Below are positions 1 to 7,615 of a stretch of DNA of 28,574 nt, piece by piece. The notes beneath the pieces were generated by a model, which did not search any database, was not told the origin of the DNA, and saw only the letters and a list, made by a program, of their open reading frames with translations. Source of the stretch: PALSA-612 sp046729255 (GTDB lineage: Bacteria > Actinomycetota > Thermoleophilia > Gaiellales > Gaiellaceae); NCBI GenBank assembly GCA_046729255.1, contig JBKPGF010000047.1:1-28574 (forward strand), read 5' to 3'. The position numbers were made by a program, and so were the translations under genes. Position 1 is the first letter of the stretch; every line of letters starts with the position of its first letter.

Positions 1-109
1 GTGGAGGCGACCGCCTGAGGGGAAATTGGCCTCTTGGCCTGGGAAGACCCCACCTCCCCGACCCATGGCGTGAGCCTAGCGCGGAATTCCCTGCCTGTCT
101 GCGCCCGAA

Positions 110-1951
110 ATGTGCCGAGTGTGGGTCGGCGCCTGGCGGCCCTGCATGAGGGTCTGGCAACCCGGGTCCCATCTCACAGTAGAGCGCGGCGCGGCGCCGG
201 CCGCAGGCCACTCGTGGGAGCGCACGCGGCGGCGCCTGCTCACGCTCGCACGTCTCGCGGCGCCGTACAAGAGCCGGGTCGCGCTCGCGCTCGGTTCGCT
301 GCTGATCGCCACACTCGCCGCGCTCGCCCCGCCATATCTCGCCAAGCTCGCGATCGACGAGGGCATCTCGCAGGGCGACCTCACGAAGCTCGGCTGGATC
401 GTCGGCGCCTTCGTCGCCGCCGGTCTGCTCTACCTGGGTGCGAACGCCGCGCAGACGTACTTCACCGGCTGGACGGGCGAGCGCGTCCTCGCCGACCTCC
501 GGAACAGCCTCTTCCGGCACCTGCAGCGTCTCTCGCTGGGCTACTACGAGCGCAACCGCGCCGGGGTGATCATCAGCCGGCTGACGAACGACGTCGACGC
601 GCTCGACCAACTCGTCACTGAGGGCGTCACATCGCTGCTCAAGAACACGCTGCTGCTGCTGGGATCGATCGTGATCCTCTTCGCGCTCGACTGGCGGCTC
701 GCCCTCGCCACGCTCACGGTGATGCCCGCCCTCATCGTCGCCACGGCGATGTTTCGCGCTCGCTCCACCCATGCCTACCGCGCCGTTCGCGAGCGCCTGG
801 GCCTGGTAACGGCGACGCTCGCCGAGGACATCGCCGGCATGCGCGTCCTGCAGTCGTTCACGCGCGCGGACCCCGCGACGGCGAACTTCCGCGACGTCAA
901 CGCGCACTACCGGCAGGCGAACCACCGGACGGTCGTCCTCAGCGGCGTCTACTTCCCGACGGTCGACTTCCTCTCTTCGGCGGCGACCGCCATCGTCCTC
1001 GGGTACGGCGGCTACCTCGTCTCCGGCGGGGACATCACTGTGGGCACGCTCTTTGCGTTCATCGGGTACCTGTCGAACTTCTTCGACCCCGTCCAGGACC
1101 TCTCACAGTTCTACAACACATACCTGTCTGCGACGGCCGCGCTCGACAAGATCATGGACGTCCTCGAAGAGGAGCCCGAGGTCGTCGACACGCCGGATGC
1201 GCGGCCGCTGCCGCACATCGAGGGACACGTCCGCTTCGAGCGCGTCCGGTTCGGGTACGGCGACGGGCCGGAAGTCATCCACGGCCTCGACCTCGACGTA
1301 CCGCCGGGCACGACGGTCGCCCTCGTCGGCCACACGGGGGCCGGCAAGTCGACGATCGCGAAGCTCCTGGCCCGCTTCTACGACCCGCGGGAGGGACGGA
1401 TCACGATCGACGGCCACGACATCAGGCACGTGACGCAGTCGTCGCTGCGCTCGCAGCTCGGGATCGTGCCGCAGGAGGGATTCCTGTTCGCGGGCACGCT
1501 GCGCGAGAACATCGCTTTCGCGCGGCCGGACGCTGCGCCCGAGGACGTCATCGCGGCCGCACGGGCCGTCGGCGCAGACGCCTTCGCGCGAGAGCTCGAG
1601 GACGACTACGAGACACAGCTCGGCGAGCGTGGCGTCCGCCTCTCGCTCGGCCAGCGACAGCTCGTCGCATTCGCCCGGGCGCTGCTCGCCGACCCGCGCA
1701 TCCTCATCCTCGACGAGGCAACGTCCTCAGTCGACATCGGCACGGAGCAGAAGATCGAGCTCGCCCTGCGGCGGCTACTCGTAGGACGCACCGCCTTCGT
1801 CATCGCGCACCGTCTGTCGACCATCCGCCGGGCGGACTGCATCGTCGTGCTCGAGCACGGCCGCGTCGTCGAGCAGGGCACGCACGAGGAGCTCCTCGCC
1901 CACCGGGGGCTGTACTTGTCGCTCTACGGCGACTGGGCCGCGGTCGCATAG
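110..1951 (+). CDS. ABC exporter, fused membrane and ATPase domains
   Basis: Encodes a 613-residue half-transporter of the multidrug/lipid exporter type (ABC-B family), expected to work as a dimer in the cytoplasmic membrane. Six hydrophobic helices fill roughly residues 55-330. The nucleotide-binding domain follows, with Walker A GHTGAGKS at 407-414, a signature motif LSLGQ at 511-515 (family norm LSGGQ), Walker B ILILDE at 531-536 followed by a D-loop SSVD, and the switch histidine in IAHRLS at 567. All ATPase motifs are intact, so it should be active. The substrate cannot be told. The start is uncertain: ATG 110 and ATG 146 are both possible, and neither has a clear ribosome binding site or a nearby -10 box; family similarity begins near residue 36. 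An open frame ends at base 18, so an upstream partner gene could lie just outside the window, but that is only a guess. Confidence 0.93.
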   Translation: MCRVWVGAWRPCMRVWQPGSHLTVERGAAPAAGHSWERTRRRLLTLARLAAPYKSRVALALGSLLIATLAALAPPYLAKLAIDEGISQGDLTKLGWIVGAFVAAGLLYLGANAAQTYFTGWTGERVLADLRNSLFRHLQRLSLGYYERNRAGVIISRLTNDVDALDQLVTEGVTSLLKNTLLLLGSIVILFALDWRLALATLTVMPALIVATAMFRARSTHAYRAVRERLGLVTATLAEDIAGMRVLQSFTRADPATANFRDVNAHYRQANHRTVVLSGVYFPTVDFLSSAATAIVLGYGGYLVSGGDITVGTLFAFIGYLSNFFDPVQDLSQFYNTYLSATAALDKIMDVLEEEPEVVDTPDARPLPHIEGHVRFERVRFGYGDGPEVIHGLDLDVPPGTTVALVGHTGAGKSTIAKLLARFYDPREGRITIDGHDIRHVTQSSLRSQLGIVPQEGFLFAGTLRENIAFARPDAAPEDVIAAARAVGADAFARELEDDYETQLGERGVRLSLGQRQLVAFARALLADPRILILDEATSSVDIGTEQKIELALRRLLVGRTAFVIAHRLSTIRRADCIVVLEHGRVVEQGTHEELLAHRGLYLSLYGDWAAVA

Positions 1952-2269
1952 ATCGTTCGATCTGCGACAACTCTCCGGCCCGCCCCGAACGCGTCGTACG
2001 TTCCGAAGGCCGGAAGCCGCACAGGCCGGCCGTCGATCGTGAGATCGAGGTGTGACGCCGAGCCGAACCGTATCCAGAGCCGCCGCGACCGCAGGCGAAC
2101 CGTGTCGCGATCTTTGTGTCGCAGACGCAACTGCCGACTTCACCTCGACCGTTACCGGCTCGGCAATCTCCTTCCGGTCCCATTCGACAGCGTGGCTGAC
2201 GGCTAGCGCGCCCACGACTGCGCCACCCGTCAGAACGGCAGCCCACTCGAACCCCGTTAGCCTGACCAC
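1924..2269 (-). pseudogene. Small membrane-anchored DUF4115/RodZ-C-like protein, apparently frameshifted
   Basis: Two overlapping minus-strand frames together look like one small protein. The first starts at GTG 2269, 32 nt after the ubiX stop, and encodes one transmembrane helix (AAVLTGGAVVGALAVSHAVEW). The second, one base out of register and open from about 2141 to the stop at 1924, reads like the last strands of the DUF4115 domain found at the C-terminus of RodZ (LWIRFGSASHLDLTIDG). A TGA at about 2142-2144 closes the second frame upstream, so it has no good start of its own. A +1 shift near 2115-2150 would join them. I infer either a sequencing error, a recent frameshift mutation or, less likely, programmed shifting. 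The 3' end overlaps the convergent ABC gene by 28 bases. The domain assignment rests on pattern only. Confidence 0.4.
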
Positions 2270-2301
2270 GGAGCGAGCATTGGCCCTCCGCGTGACGTTC
2301 C

Positions 2302-2889
2302 CTACGCGTCGTCGCGCACGACGTCGCCGGGCCACTCCGCGACGAGGCCTGGAACCGGCAGACCGAGCCGCTGAAGCACCCGCCCGACGGTGTCGTCGAC
2401 GATGTCGGCCACAGTCTGCGGCCGTGTGTAGAACGCGGGCACAGGCGGCATGACGACGCCGCCGATCTCGCTCAGGTGCGCAGCCAACCGCAGATGGCCG
2501 AGATGGAGCGGCGTCTCCCGCAGCACGGCGACGAGCGGTCGCCCTTCCTTCAGCGTGACGTCGCCCGCGCGAGTGACGAGGTTGTCCGAAGCCGAGTGGG
2601 CAAGCGCCGAGAGCGTGCGGATGCTGCACGGGCAGACGACCATCCCGAGCGTGGCGAACGAACCGCTCGCCGGTGGCGCGCCGATGTCCCGGTAGCCGTA
2701 GACGACGTCGGCAAGCTCTTCGACGTCTGCGGCCGAGTAGTCGGTCTCGTGGAGGAGCGTCCGCCGTCCCGCGGGACTCACGATCAGGTGCGTTTCGATG
2801 TCGCTGCGTTCGCGCAGCAGCTCCAGCAGGCGGATGCCGTAGATCGAGCCCGACGCACCCGTGATGGCGACGATCAGCCGCTGCTCCAT
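2302..2889 (-). CDS. ubiX: Flavin prenyltransferase UbiX
   Basis: A 195-residue UbiX/Pad1 family protein. These enzymes attach a dimethylallyl group to FMN, making the prenylated flavin cofactor used by UbiD-type decarboxylases, for example in quinone synthesis or aromatic acid breakdown. Visible hallmarks: the N-terminal flavin-binding GASGSIYG (residues 11-18), the central CPCSIRTLSALAHSASDNL region, the REXPLH-type segment RETPLHLGHL, and the C-terminal PPVPAFYTRP that contributes to the prenyl site. The length is typical. No ubiD is in the window. The ATG at 2889 lies six bases after a CATAAT box, so the message is probably leaderless. The gene is divergent from the HD-domain gene. Confidence 0.95.
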   Translation of the reverse strand: MEQRLIVAITGASGSIYGIRLLELLRERSDIETHLIVSPAGRRTLLHETDYSAADVEELADVVYGYRDIGAPPASGSFATLGMVVCPCSIRTLSALAHSASDNLVTRAGDVTLKEGRPLVAVLRETPLHLGHLRLAAHLSEIGGVVMPPVPAFYTRPQTVADIVDDTVGRVLQRLGLPVPGLVAEWPGDVVRDDA

Positions 2890-2917
2890 GCCCGGATTAT
2901 GCGCGTAGGCTGTGCTC
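2890..2917. promoter_or_regulatory. Divergent leaderless promoter pair, ubiX / HD gene
   Basis: On the minus strand CATAAT (2901-2896) is followed by six bases and then the ubiX ATG. On the plus strand TAGGCT (2906-2911) is followed by six bases and then GTG 2918. This geometry puts both transcription starts at or next to the start codons. No ribosome binding site is present for either gene, which agrees with leaderless translation. The position of the plus-strand box is the reason for choosing GTG 2918 over GTG 2912. Confidence 0.6.
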
Positions 2918-3808
2918 GTGCCCGATCAGCAGGAGCCAGAAGAGCTGATCATCGACGAAGCGCCGCCTGCAGCCGAGCTCGAGCGCGAAGCTCGGATGAC
3001 GCCGGCGCAGGCAGTCGAGCAGATGCGGATCCGCGTGCCTGCCCGAGGCAACCGGAAGCTCCGCGCCCTCCTCGAGCGTGTGAACGCCGACACGGAGCTC
3101 AAGGCGCTCTGGCATGTCTCCAATGTCAATGCCATTGCGAGGCTCCAGATCAACGACCACTCGTGGGTGCACATCCAGATCGTGGCCAACATCGCGCTGA
3201 AGCTCCTCAGGCAGCTGACGAAGCACCGGGTGGAGCCGTCCCTCGTAGTCGACTACGGGCTCACGCACGACGACGCCGAGGTCGCCGTCTTGCTGGGTGC
3301 ACTGCTGCACGACACGGGGATGTCGATCCATCGCGACAACCACGAGGACTTCAGCCTCTTCCTCGCGGCCTGCAAGGGGCGTGAGCTCCTGGAGCCGAGC
3401 TATGACGAGCCAGAGCTCACGGTCATGGAGTCGGAGGTGCTGCACATCATCACGAGCCACCGCTCGTCGGGCAGGCCCCTGACACTCGAGGCGGGCATCT
3501 TCCGCGTGGCAGACGCGCTCGACATGGCGAAGGGGCGCTCGCGCATCCCGTTCGCGGCCGGGCAGGTCTCGATCCACTCGCTGTCCGCCGCGGCGATCGA
3601 CAGCGTGGCGATCCTCGATGGCGAAAACAAGCCCGTGCTCATCGAGATCACGATGAACAACTCCTCCGGCCTGTACCAGGTAGACGGGCTGCTCAAGGAG
3701 AAGCTGCGCGGCTCCGGGCTCGAGCCGTATGTCGACGTCGTCGCGCACATCGACACGGAAGCCGAGACACGCCTCGTCCCGATGTATCGCCTCGACCTCG
3801 GAAGCTAG
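2918..3808 (+). CDS. HD-domain phosphohydrolase-like protein
   Basis: A soluble protein of 296 residues with an HD metal-dependent phosphohydrolase fold. The expected metal ligands are visible: a histidine in NDHSWVH (about residue 85), the HD pair in LLHDTGMSIH (131-132), a histidine in ITSHRSS (about 181) and an aspartate in RVADALD (about 199-202). Such folds usually hydrolyse phosphate esters or nucleotides; the substrate here is unknown. About 45 N-terminal residues are acidic and likely flexible, and a C-terminal part of about 80 residues (IEITMNNSSGLYQVDG and after) looks like a separate small alpha/beta domain. The start is set at GTG 2918 because a TAGGCT box ends six bases upstream; GTG 2912 is in the same frame. 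tRNA-Gln follows 14 nt after the stop codon. Confidence 0.85.
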   Translation: MPDQQEPEELIIDEAPPAAELEREARMTPAQAVEQMRIRVPARGNRKLRALLERVNADTELKALWHVSNVNAIARLQINDHSWVHIQIVANIALKLLRQLTKHRVEPSLVVDYGLTHDDAEVAVLLGALLHDTGMSIHRDNHEDFSLFLAACKGRELLEPSYDEPELTVMESEVLHIITSHRSSGRPLTLEAGIFRVADALDMAKGRSRIPFAAGQVSIHSLSAAAIDSVAILDGENKPVLIEITMNNSSGLYQVDGLLKEKLRGSGLEPYVDVVAHIDTEAETRLVPMYRLDLGS

Positions 3809-3822
3809 AATCGGTCTGCCGT

Positions 3823-3893
3823 TGCGGGGTCGTCTAACGGCAGGACACACGGCTCTGGACCGTGGTATCTAGGTTCGAATCCTAGCCCCGCAG
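3823..3893 (+). tRNA. tRNA-Gln (anticodon CUG)
   Basis: A full cloverleaf can be drawn: acceptor TGCGGGG/CCCCGCA (3823-3829 with 3886-3892), anticodon stem CACGG/CCGTG (3848-3852 with 3860-3864) around a seven-base loop with CTG at 3855-3857, and T-arm CTAGG-TTCGAAT-CCTAG. The discriminator is G 3893 and the CCA end is not encoded. The first pair is U1-A72, a known bacterial tRNA-Gln feature read by the GatCAB amidotransferase. Confidence 0.97.
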
Positions 3894-3899
3894 CCTTTG

Positions 3900-3941
3900 C
3901 CGTCGAAAGTCCAGTTCGCTTACGCGTTGAACTTTCGACGG
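3900..3941. repeat. Inverted repeat downstream of tRNA-Gln
   Basis: Perfect 11-bp arms, CCGTCGAAAGT (3900-3910) and ACTTTCGACGG (3931-3941), around a 20-nt centre with a little more pairing. It begins seven bases after the tRNA and could stop its transcript or aid 3' processing, but there is no run of T after the hairpin. The rest of the gap up to the transporter stop (3942-4006) shows nothing recognisable. Confidence 0.6.
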
Positions 3942-4006
3942 GGAAAGTGCACCCAACCCGCCTCCGCGTGGGCAGGTCTACGAGGAGATCGGGCTGCCGG
4001 CCACAG

Positions 4007-5686
4007 CTATGAAGAGAGGGGATTCCCGGCCGCCACCGTGAGGTCGGAAAGGCGCGACGAGACGACAGTCTCGGCTGCCTTCGCGCTCGGCGCGTGGCCG
4101 GTCACCGTCGCGAGGAAGTCCTCCCGGTCGAGCGCGTAGAGAACGACAGGCGTCTTCGCGGTGACCGTGGCGGTTCGCGGGACGTCCTTCAGGAGCGCGA
4201 TCTCGCCGAAGTACCCGCCCGGTCCCTGCGTTGCGATGGACTTGCCCTCCACGCTGACTTCCACCTCTCCCTCGACGATGACGTAGAAGCGGTCGCCGGC
4301 GTCGCCTTCACGGACGACGACCGTCGCCGGCTCGATGCGGAGTGGCGTGAGCCGGCCGGCGACGTGCTCGAGCGCGGTGCCGGGGAGCGGCGCGAAGATC
4401 GGGACGCCGGTAAGCAGTCGCAGCTCCTGGGTCTCGGGCGCCACAGCCTCGGCGTCGATCTTCGCCACCGCCCGGCCGAACAGCGCGACGAGCACGGGCA
4501 GGAACAGCCCGCTGATGATGAGGGCGTTCTCGAGGCCGAAGATGCCGGTGAGGATCGGTGCGAGCAGGCCGCCGATGCCGAGCGCGCTGAGCAGGAAGAA
4601 CTGGAGGACCCCGAACACCCTGGCAAGCACGTCGTCGGGGACGGCGCGCTGTACGAGCGTGTAGCCGGCCACGTCGACGAGCGAGTTGCCGGCGCCCATG
4701 ATCGCGAACAGCACGAGCGCGACGATCACCGGGGACCACAGGCCGAGCACGACGAGCGGCAGGCCCCAGAGCAAGAGGCCGACGAGGAAGCCGGGACTGA
4801 GGCGCTTCGCGCCCGTCAGTCCGAGCGCGCCCAGCGCACCGATCAGTGCGCCTACACCGAACGCGGAGTTCAGCCAGCCGACGCCCGACTCGCCGATGTC
4901 GAGCAGCTCGATGGCGACGACGACGAGGAAGACGAGCATGAGGCCGGCCACGAGCGTCTGCGCCGTGAACAGGCCCATCAGCACGCGGAGCTCTCGGTGC
5001 TGGAAGACGACTCGGAAGCCCGCGATGCACTCGCTGAAGATCGTCGATGCCTGAACCTCCTTCGGCACGTCCGCCCGCGGGGCGCGCAGCCGCAACAGCA
5101 CGAGGGACGCGAGACCGAACATCGCCGCCGCCACCGCGAAGACGACGTCGGTGCCGCTGAGCGCCAGGAGCACGCCGGCGAGCGCCGGCCCGAGGAAGAA
5201 CGCGAGACTCTCGACGGTGCTCGCGACCGCGTTCGTCGCCGTCAGCTCATTGGGCGTCGCGGCGAGCGTCGGCATGATCGCCTGCTGCGCGGACTTGTAC
5301 GGAGCCTGCGCGATCGACGTGAGGATCGCGAGCGCGTAGACGAGCACCGATGGTCCATCCATGGCGACAGCGATGGCGGCACCGGCACACAGACCGCAGC
5401 GGAAGAGCGCCGAGACGAACAGCACGAGCTCTCGGCGGTACCGGTCGCCCAGCACCCCCACGAACGGCGCCAGCAGGCCGGCAGGAACGAGGCGCAGCAG
5501 GAAGACGATGCCGACCGCCTTCTCCCCGTCCTGGGCATACGCGTACACGGAAACGGCGACGAGAAGACCCCAGTGGCCGAGAGCCACGGCCGACCAAGCG
5601 CCCTGCAGGCGACGCAAGCTGGGGCTACGAAAAACGGCCGCAAACGAGCGGCCGGACTCCCGCAGATGCCCCCCGATTCGCCCCAT
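4007..5686 (-). CDS. MFS permease fused to a cyclic-nucleotide-binding domain
   Basis: A 559-residue two-part protein. Residues about 15-415 form a major facilitator superfamily permease of about twelve helices, with the loop-2 signature GVLGDRYRRE near residue 77. After a short linker, residues about 430-540 form a CAP/PKA-type cyclic-nucleotide-binding domain: LRIEPATVVVREGDAGDRFYVI forms the first strands and FGEIALLKDVPRTATV is the phosphate-binding cassette with its Gly-Glu and Arg. This suggests transport gated by cAMP, cGMP or another small ligand, or use of the domain as an intracellular sensor; the transported substrate is unknown. The gene stands alone between tRNA-Gln and a divergent small gene. 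The ATG at 5686 has no clear ribosome binding site, so the start could be off by a few codons. Confidence 0.9.
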   Translation of the reverse strand: MGRIGGHLRESGRSFAAVFRSPSLRRLQGAWSAVALGHWGLLVAVSVYAYAQDGEKAVGIVFLLRLVPAGLLAPFVGVLGDRYRRELVLFVSALFRCGLCAGAAIAVAMDGPSVLVYALAILTSIAQAPYKSAQQAIMPTLAATPNELTATNAVASTVESLAFFLGPALAGVLLALSGTDVVFAVAAAMFGLASLVLLRLRAPRADVPKEVQASTIFSECIAGFRVVFQHRELRVLMGLFTAQTLVAGLMLVFLVVVAIELLDIGESGVGWLNSAFGVGALIGALGALGLTGAKRLSPGFLVGLLLWGLPLVVLGLWSPVIVALVLFAIMGAGNSLVDVAGYTLVQRAVPDDVLARVFGVLQFFLLSALGIGGLLAPILTGIFGLENALIISGLFLPVLVALFGRAVAKIDAEAVAPETQELRLLTGVPIFAPLPGTALEHVAGRLTPLRIEPATVVVREGDAGDRFYVIVEGEVEVSVEGKSIATQGPGGYFGEIALLKDVPRTATVTAKTPVVLYALDREDFLATVTGHAPSAKAAETVVSSRLSDLTVAAGNPLSS

Positions 5687-5710
5687 GAGGTGCGCAGCAT
5701 CTCACAGGGC

Positions 5711-5740
5711 TTGCAAATTGGTGGACGAGCAGGGAAGATT
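5711..5740 (+). promoter_or_regulatory. Possible promoter of the 43-aa peptide gene
   Basis: TTGCAA (5711-5716) lies 18 bases before AAGATT (5735-5740), which would give a leader of about 55 nt ending in a strong ribosome binding site. The -10 match is weak, so this is a suggestion only. Confidence 0.25.
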
Positions 5741-5801
5741 CGGTCCCAGCCACCCGTCTTGAGGGGTGCAGGGTCACGCTAGAGGCGAGAGGAGGACAGT
5801 G

Positions 5802-5933
5802 ATGGCAGACGAGGCCATGGAGGCAATGGAGGCTCAGGAGGCTCAGGCAGCGAAGGACGACGACGTCGAGGCGCACGCGCTCGAGGAAGTCGCCGCGGCC
5901 GCTGAGGCCCAGGAGGCCCAGGAGGCTCAGTAG
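5802..5933 (+). CDS. 43-aa acidic Glu-Ala-Gln repeat peptide
   Basis: A short gene with a textbook ribosome binding site (GGAGG at 5791-5795, six bases before ATG 5802) and its own intrinsic terminator 21 nt after the TAG stop, so I think it is truly expressed. The product is 43 residues, almost entirely Ala, Glu, Gln and Asp, without any aromatic residue, cysteine or proline. It starts MADEAMEAMEAQEAQ, has an acidic KDDDVE centre and ends AEAQEAQEAQ. The DNA carries tandem nine-base GAGGCYCAG units coding for EAQ at both ends. A single, strongly charged helix is likely. I do not recognise a family. It could be a small regulatory or protective peptide; no function can be assigned. Confidence 0.7.
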   Translation: MADEAMEAMEAQEAQAAKDDDVEAHALEEVAAAAEAQEAQEAQ

Positions 5934-5954
5934 CAACTCGCGTATCGACGTTTC

Positions 5955-5985
5955 AGGGCCCGGTTCAACCCGGGCCCTTTCTTTT
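5955..5985 (+). terminator. Intrinsic terminator after the 43-aa peptide gene
   Basis: A perfect nine-bp stem, AGGGCCCGG (5955-5963) with CCGGGCCCT (5970-5978), a six-base loop and then TTCTTTT. This is the best rho-independent terminator in the window. Confidence 0.9.
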
Positions 5986-6054
5986 CGCTCGCCCGCTTCG
6001 CTTTCCGCTCGCGAATGCAGCCTGCGGCCGCCGTTAACCATGAGGTGCCGATAA

Positions 6055-6081
6055 GCCGCGGCCGCGCATGTCGGCCGCGGC
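6055..6081 (-). terminator. Hairpin after the GAF gene
   Basis: A perfect ten-bp stem GCCGCGGCCG / CGGCCGCGGC with a seven-base loop, 14 bases beyond the GAF gene stop. On the minus strand it is followed by TTAT, a weak T tract. It faces the terminator at 5955-5985, so the two convergent units are insulated from each other. Confidence 0.6.
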
Positions 6082-6095
6082 GGCGAAGGACGAAG

Positions 6096-6743
6096 CTACG
6101 GAGATCCCAGCGTGTCTGAGAGCTCGCGTAGGAGGCGCAGGCCGGCTTCCCGCCGCTCGTCCTCGAGCCCGGCCACCGTCGCCGCGAGCCGCGCCACGAC
6201 CGCGAGCTCGCCCTCGCCCGACTCGAGCACCGCCTCCGCCTGACTTGCGCGGCTGAGCAGGTCGAGCGCGATCGCCGCCTGATTCGCGAACAGCCCGAGC
6301 AGCTCCATCTCCTGGAGCGAGAACGCCGACTGCGCCGGCCTGTCGAGGACTTCGAGGACGCCGAGCGCGCGCTCGTCGTGGAGCAGCGGCACGGCCATCA
6401 GACCCTGTGGAACGTAACCCGTGCCGGCCGCGAAATCCTTCGCGAAGCGCGGGTCGTTCTGGACGTCGTCGAGGATGAGCGGTGTGCGCGTGGACAGCAC
6501 CCACCCGGCGATGCCCGTGTCCGACGGGAAGCGCAGGCCGATGAGCTCGTCCTCGCCGTAGCCCGCAATGGCCTCGAATACGAGCTCGTTCGTCTCCTCG
6601 TCGAGCAGCAGGATGGAGGAGGCGGTTGCACCGAAGATCCCGCGCGCAACCTCCGTGATTGCGGTCAGCAACCCGCGGAACGACTCGCGTGAGCCGACCA
6701 CGCCCGCGGCGACGGCGGCGCGAAGCTCGCTCTCGTCGGTCAC
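6096..6743 (-). CDS. GAF-domain sensor protein
   Basis: A soluble 215-residue protein. Residues about 20-165 form a GAF domain: a start helix, the strand segment ASSILLLDEETNELVFEA, the GIAGWVLSTRTPLILDD stretch and the closing strands MAVPLLHDERALGVLEVLD. GAF domains bind small molecules such as cyclic nucleotides, haem or tetrapyrroles and often sense redox or ligands. The last 45 residues are a charged helix likely to form a coiled coil. No kinase, cyclase or DNA-binding domain is attached, so it must act through a partner. Its ATG overlaps the stop of the protease gene by four bases (ATGA), so the two are translationally coupled and the partner may well be that protease. Confidence 0.88.
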   Translation of the reverse strand: MTDESELRAAVAAGVVGSRESFRGLLTAITEVARGIFGATASSILLLDEETNELVFEAIAGYGEDELIGLRFPSDTGIAGWVLSTRTPLILDDVQNDPRFAKDFAAGTGYVPQGLMAVPLLHDERALGVLEVLDRPAQSAFSLQEMELLGLFANQAAIALDLLSRASQAEAVLESGEGELAVVARLAATVAGLEDERREAGLRLLRELSDTLGSP

Positions 6744-7594
6744 TCCGAGCCCGCGACGTTCGTCGCCGTCAGGAAGAGCACGCTCTTGAGCTGGAACGGG
6801 ATCAACTCGGGATGCTTGGAGAGGATGAGGGCGCTGATGCCGGCGATGTGCGGCGTCGCGAAGCTGTTTCCGGATGCCTTGATCTTCGATCCGCCCGGCC
6901 AGGCAACCTCGACACCGACTCCCCGTCCGAAGAACTCGACGGGTGGGTTCGGGTTGTAGAAGAACGCCATCGGATCCTCCTGCTCATGACTACCCACCGA
7001 GATCACTGACGAGAACTTCCACGGGTAGCTCTCGACCGGCATGTTGTGCGCCGCCGCGACGAGCATGCTCCTCCGGAAGTACGCGTTGTCGGCGATGTCG
7101 TGCAGCAGCGTGGCGAACTGCTTCTTCGTCGTCGAGAGGCTCATGTTGATGAGGTCGTAGCCTTGCTCGACGGCATACCGGAGCCCGGCCAGGAGGACGG
7201 GGCCCGAACCGGTGAACCCGGCGCCGAGCACACGGACGCTGTAGAGGTCGCACTCGGGCGCGATCGAGCGGACGATGCCCGCGCAGGCCGTCCCGTGACC
7301 GCACGAGTCGCCGGCGGTGTCTTCCTCGATGATCGGGTTCTCGTCGTCGTCGATGGCGACTGACACGGCGCCCTTGAGTTCGCCGACGAGCGGGTGGCCG
7401 TCCTCGACGCCGGAGTCGAGTATGCACACGCTCACGCCCTTGCCCGCCGCTCCGCCCCAAGCCCACTCGCGCGTAACGCGCTCGGGCCATTCCGTCGGCA
7501 GCGCGATCTCGTCTTCGGCGTCCCGCGGCAGGCTCCACGCGGGCAGCGGCCCGCCCCGCGGCTGTGCCTCGTGGAGGATTACGTCGTCCCTCAC
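6740..7594 (-). CDS. Intracellular subtilisin-like serine protease (S8)
   Basis: A 284-residue S8 family peptidase with a complete catalytic triad: Asp60 in CILDSGVED, His100 in CGHGTACAG, Ser244 in SGNSFATPHIAG, and the oxyanion Asn184 in AAAHNMP. There is no signal peptide and almost no propeptide (about 45 residues before the catalytic core), so it should work in the cytoplasm. The core is short compared with secreted subtilisins (about 275 residues in the mature form plus prodomain). The GTG at 7594 lies seven bases after a TAGCAT box, so this gene and the GAF gene may also be transcribed from their own leaderless promoter. The upstream neighbour encodes an 85-residue helical protein that is a plausible substrate or regulator. 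Confidence 0.93.
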   Translation of the reverse strand: MRDDVILHEAQPRGGPLPAWSLPRDAEDEIALPTEWPERVTREWAWGGAAGKGVSVCILDSGVEDGHPLVGELKGAVSVAIDDDENPIIEEDTAGDSCGHGTACAGIVRSIAPECDLYSVRVLGAGFTGSGPVLLAGLRYAVEQGYDLINMSLSTTKKQFATLLHDIADNAYFRRSMLVAAAHNMPVESYPWKFSSVISVGSHEQEDPMAFFYNPNPPVEFFGRGVGVEVAWPGGSKIKASGNSFATPHIAGISALILSKHPELIPFQLKSVLFLTATNVAGSE

Positions 7595-7601
7595 GAGACG
7601 G

Positions 7602-7607
7602 ATGCTA
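7602..7607 (-). promoter_or_regulatory. Candidate -10 box of the protease gene
   Basis: TAGCAT on the minus strand ends seven bases before GTG 7594. The same hexamer and spacing precede gcvT. No ribosome binding site is seen, which supports leaderless initiation. Confidence 0.45.
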
Positions 7608-7615
7608 GAAAGAAA

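Noticed and set aside
1..18. End of an upstream gene (frame closing with TGA at 16-18)
   Set aside because: Only five codons are visible, so it cannot be told from chance.
3823..3941. Attachment site or integrated element at tRNA-Gln
   Set aside because: No repeat of the tRNA 3' end and no integrase were seen nearby; the downstream palindrome does not copy the tRNA.
4094..5782. A 562-codon open frame opposite the MFS-cNMP gene
   Set aside because: Extreme Arg/Glu/Asp composition without any domain; a typical antisense shadow in GC-rich coding DNA.
5802..5933. CRISPR-like or microsatellite reading of the GAGGCYCAG repeats
   Set aside because: The repeats are in frame, code for EAQ and are framed by translation and termination signals; no spacer structure.
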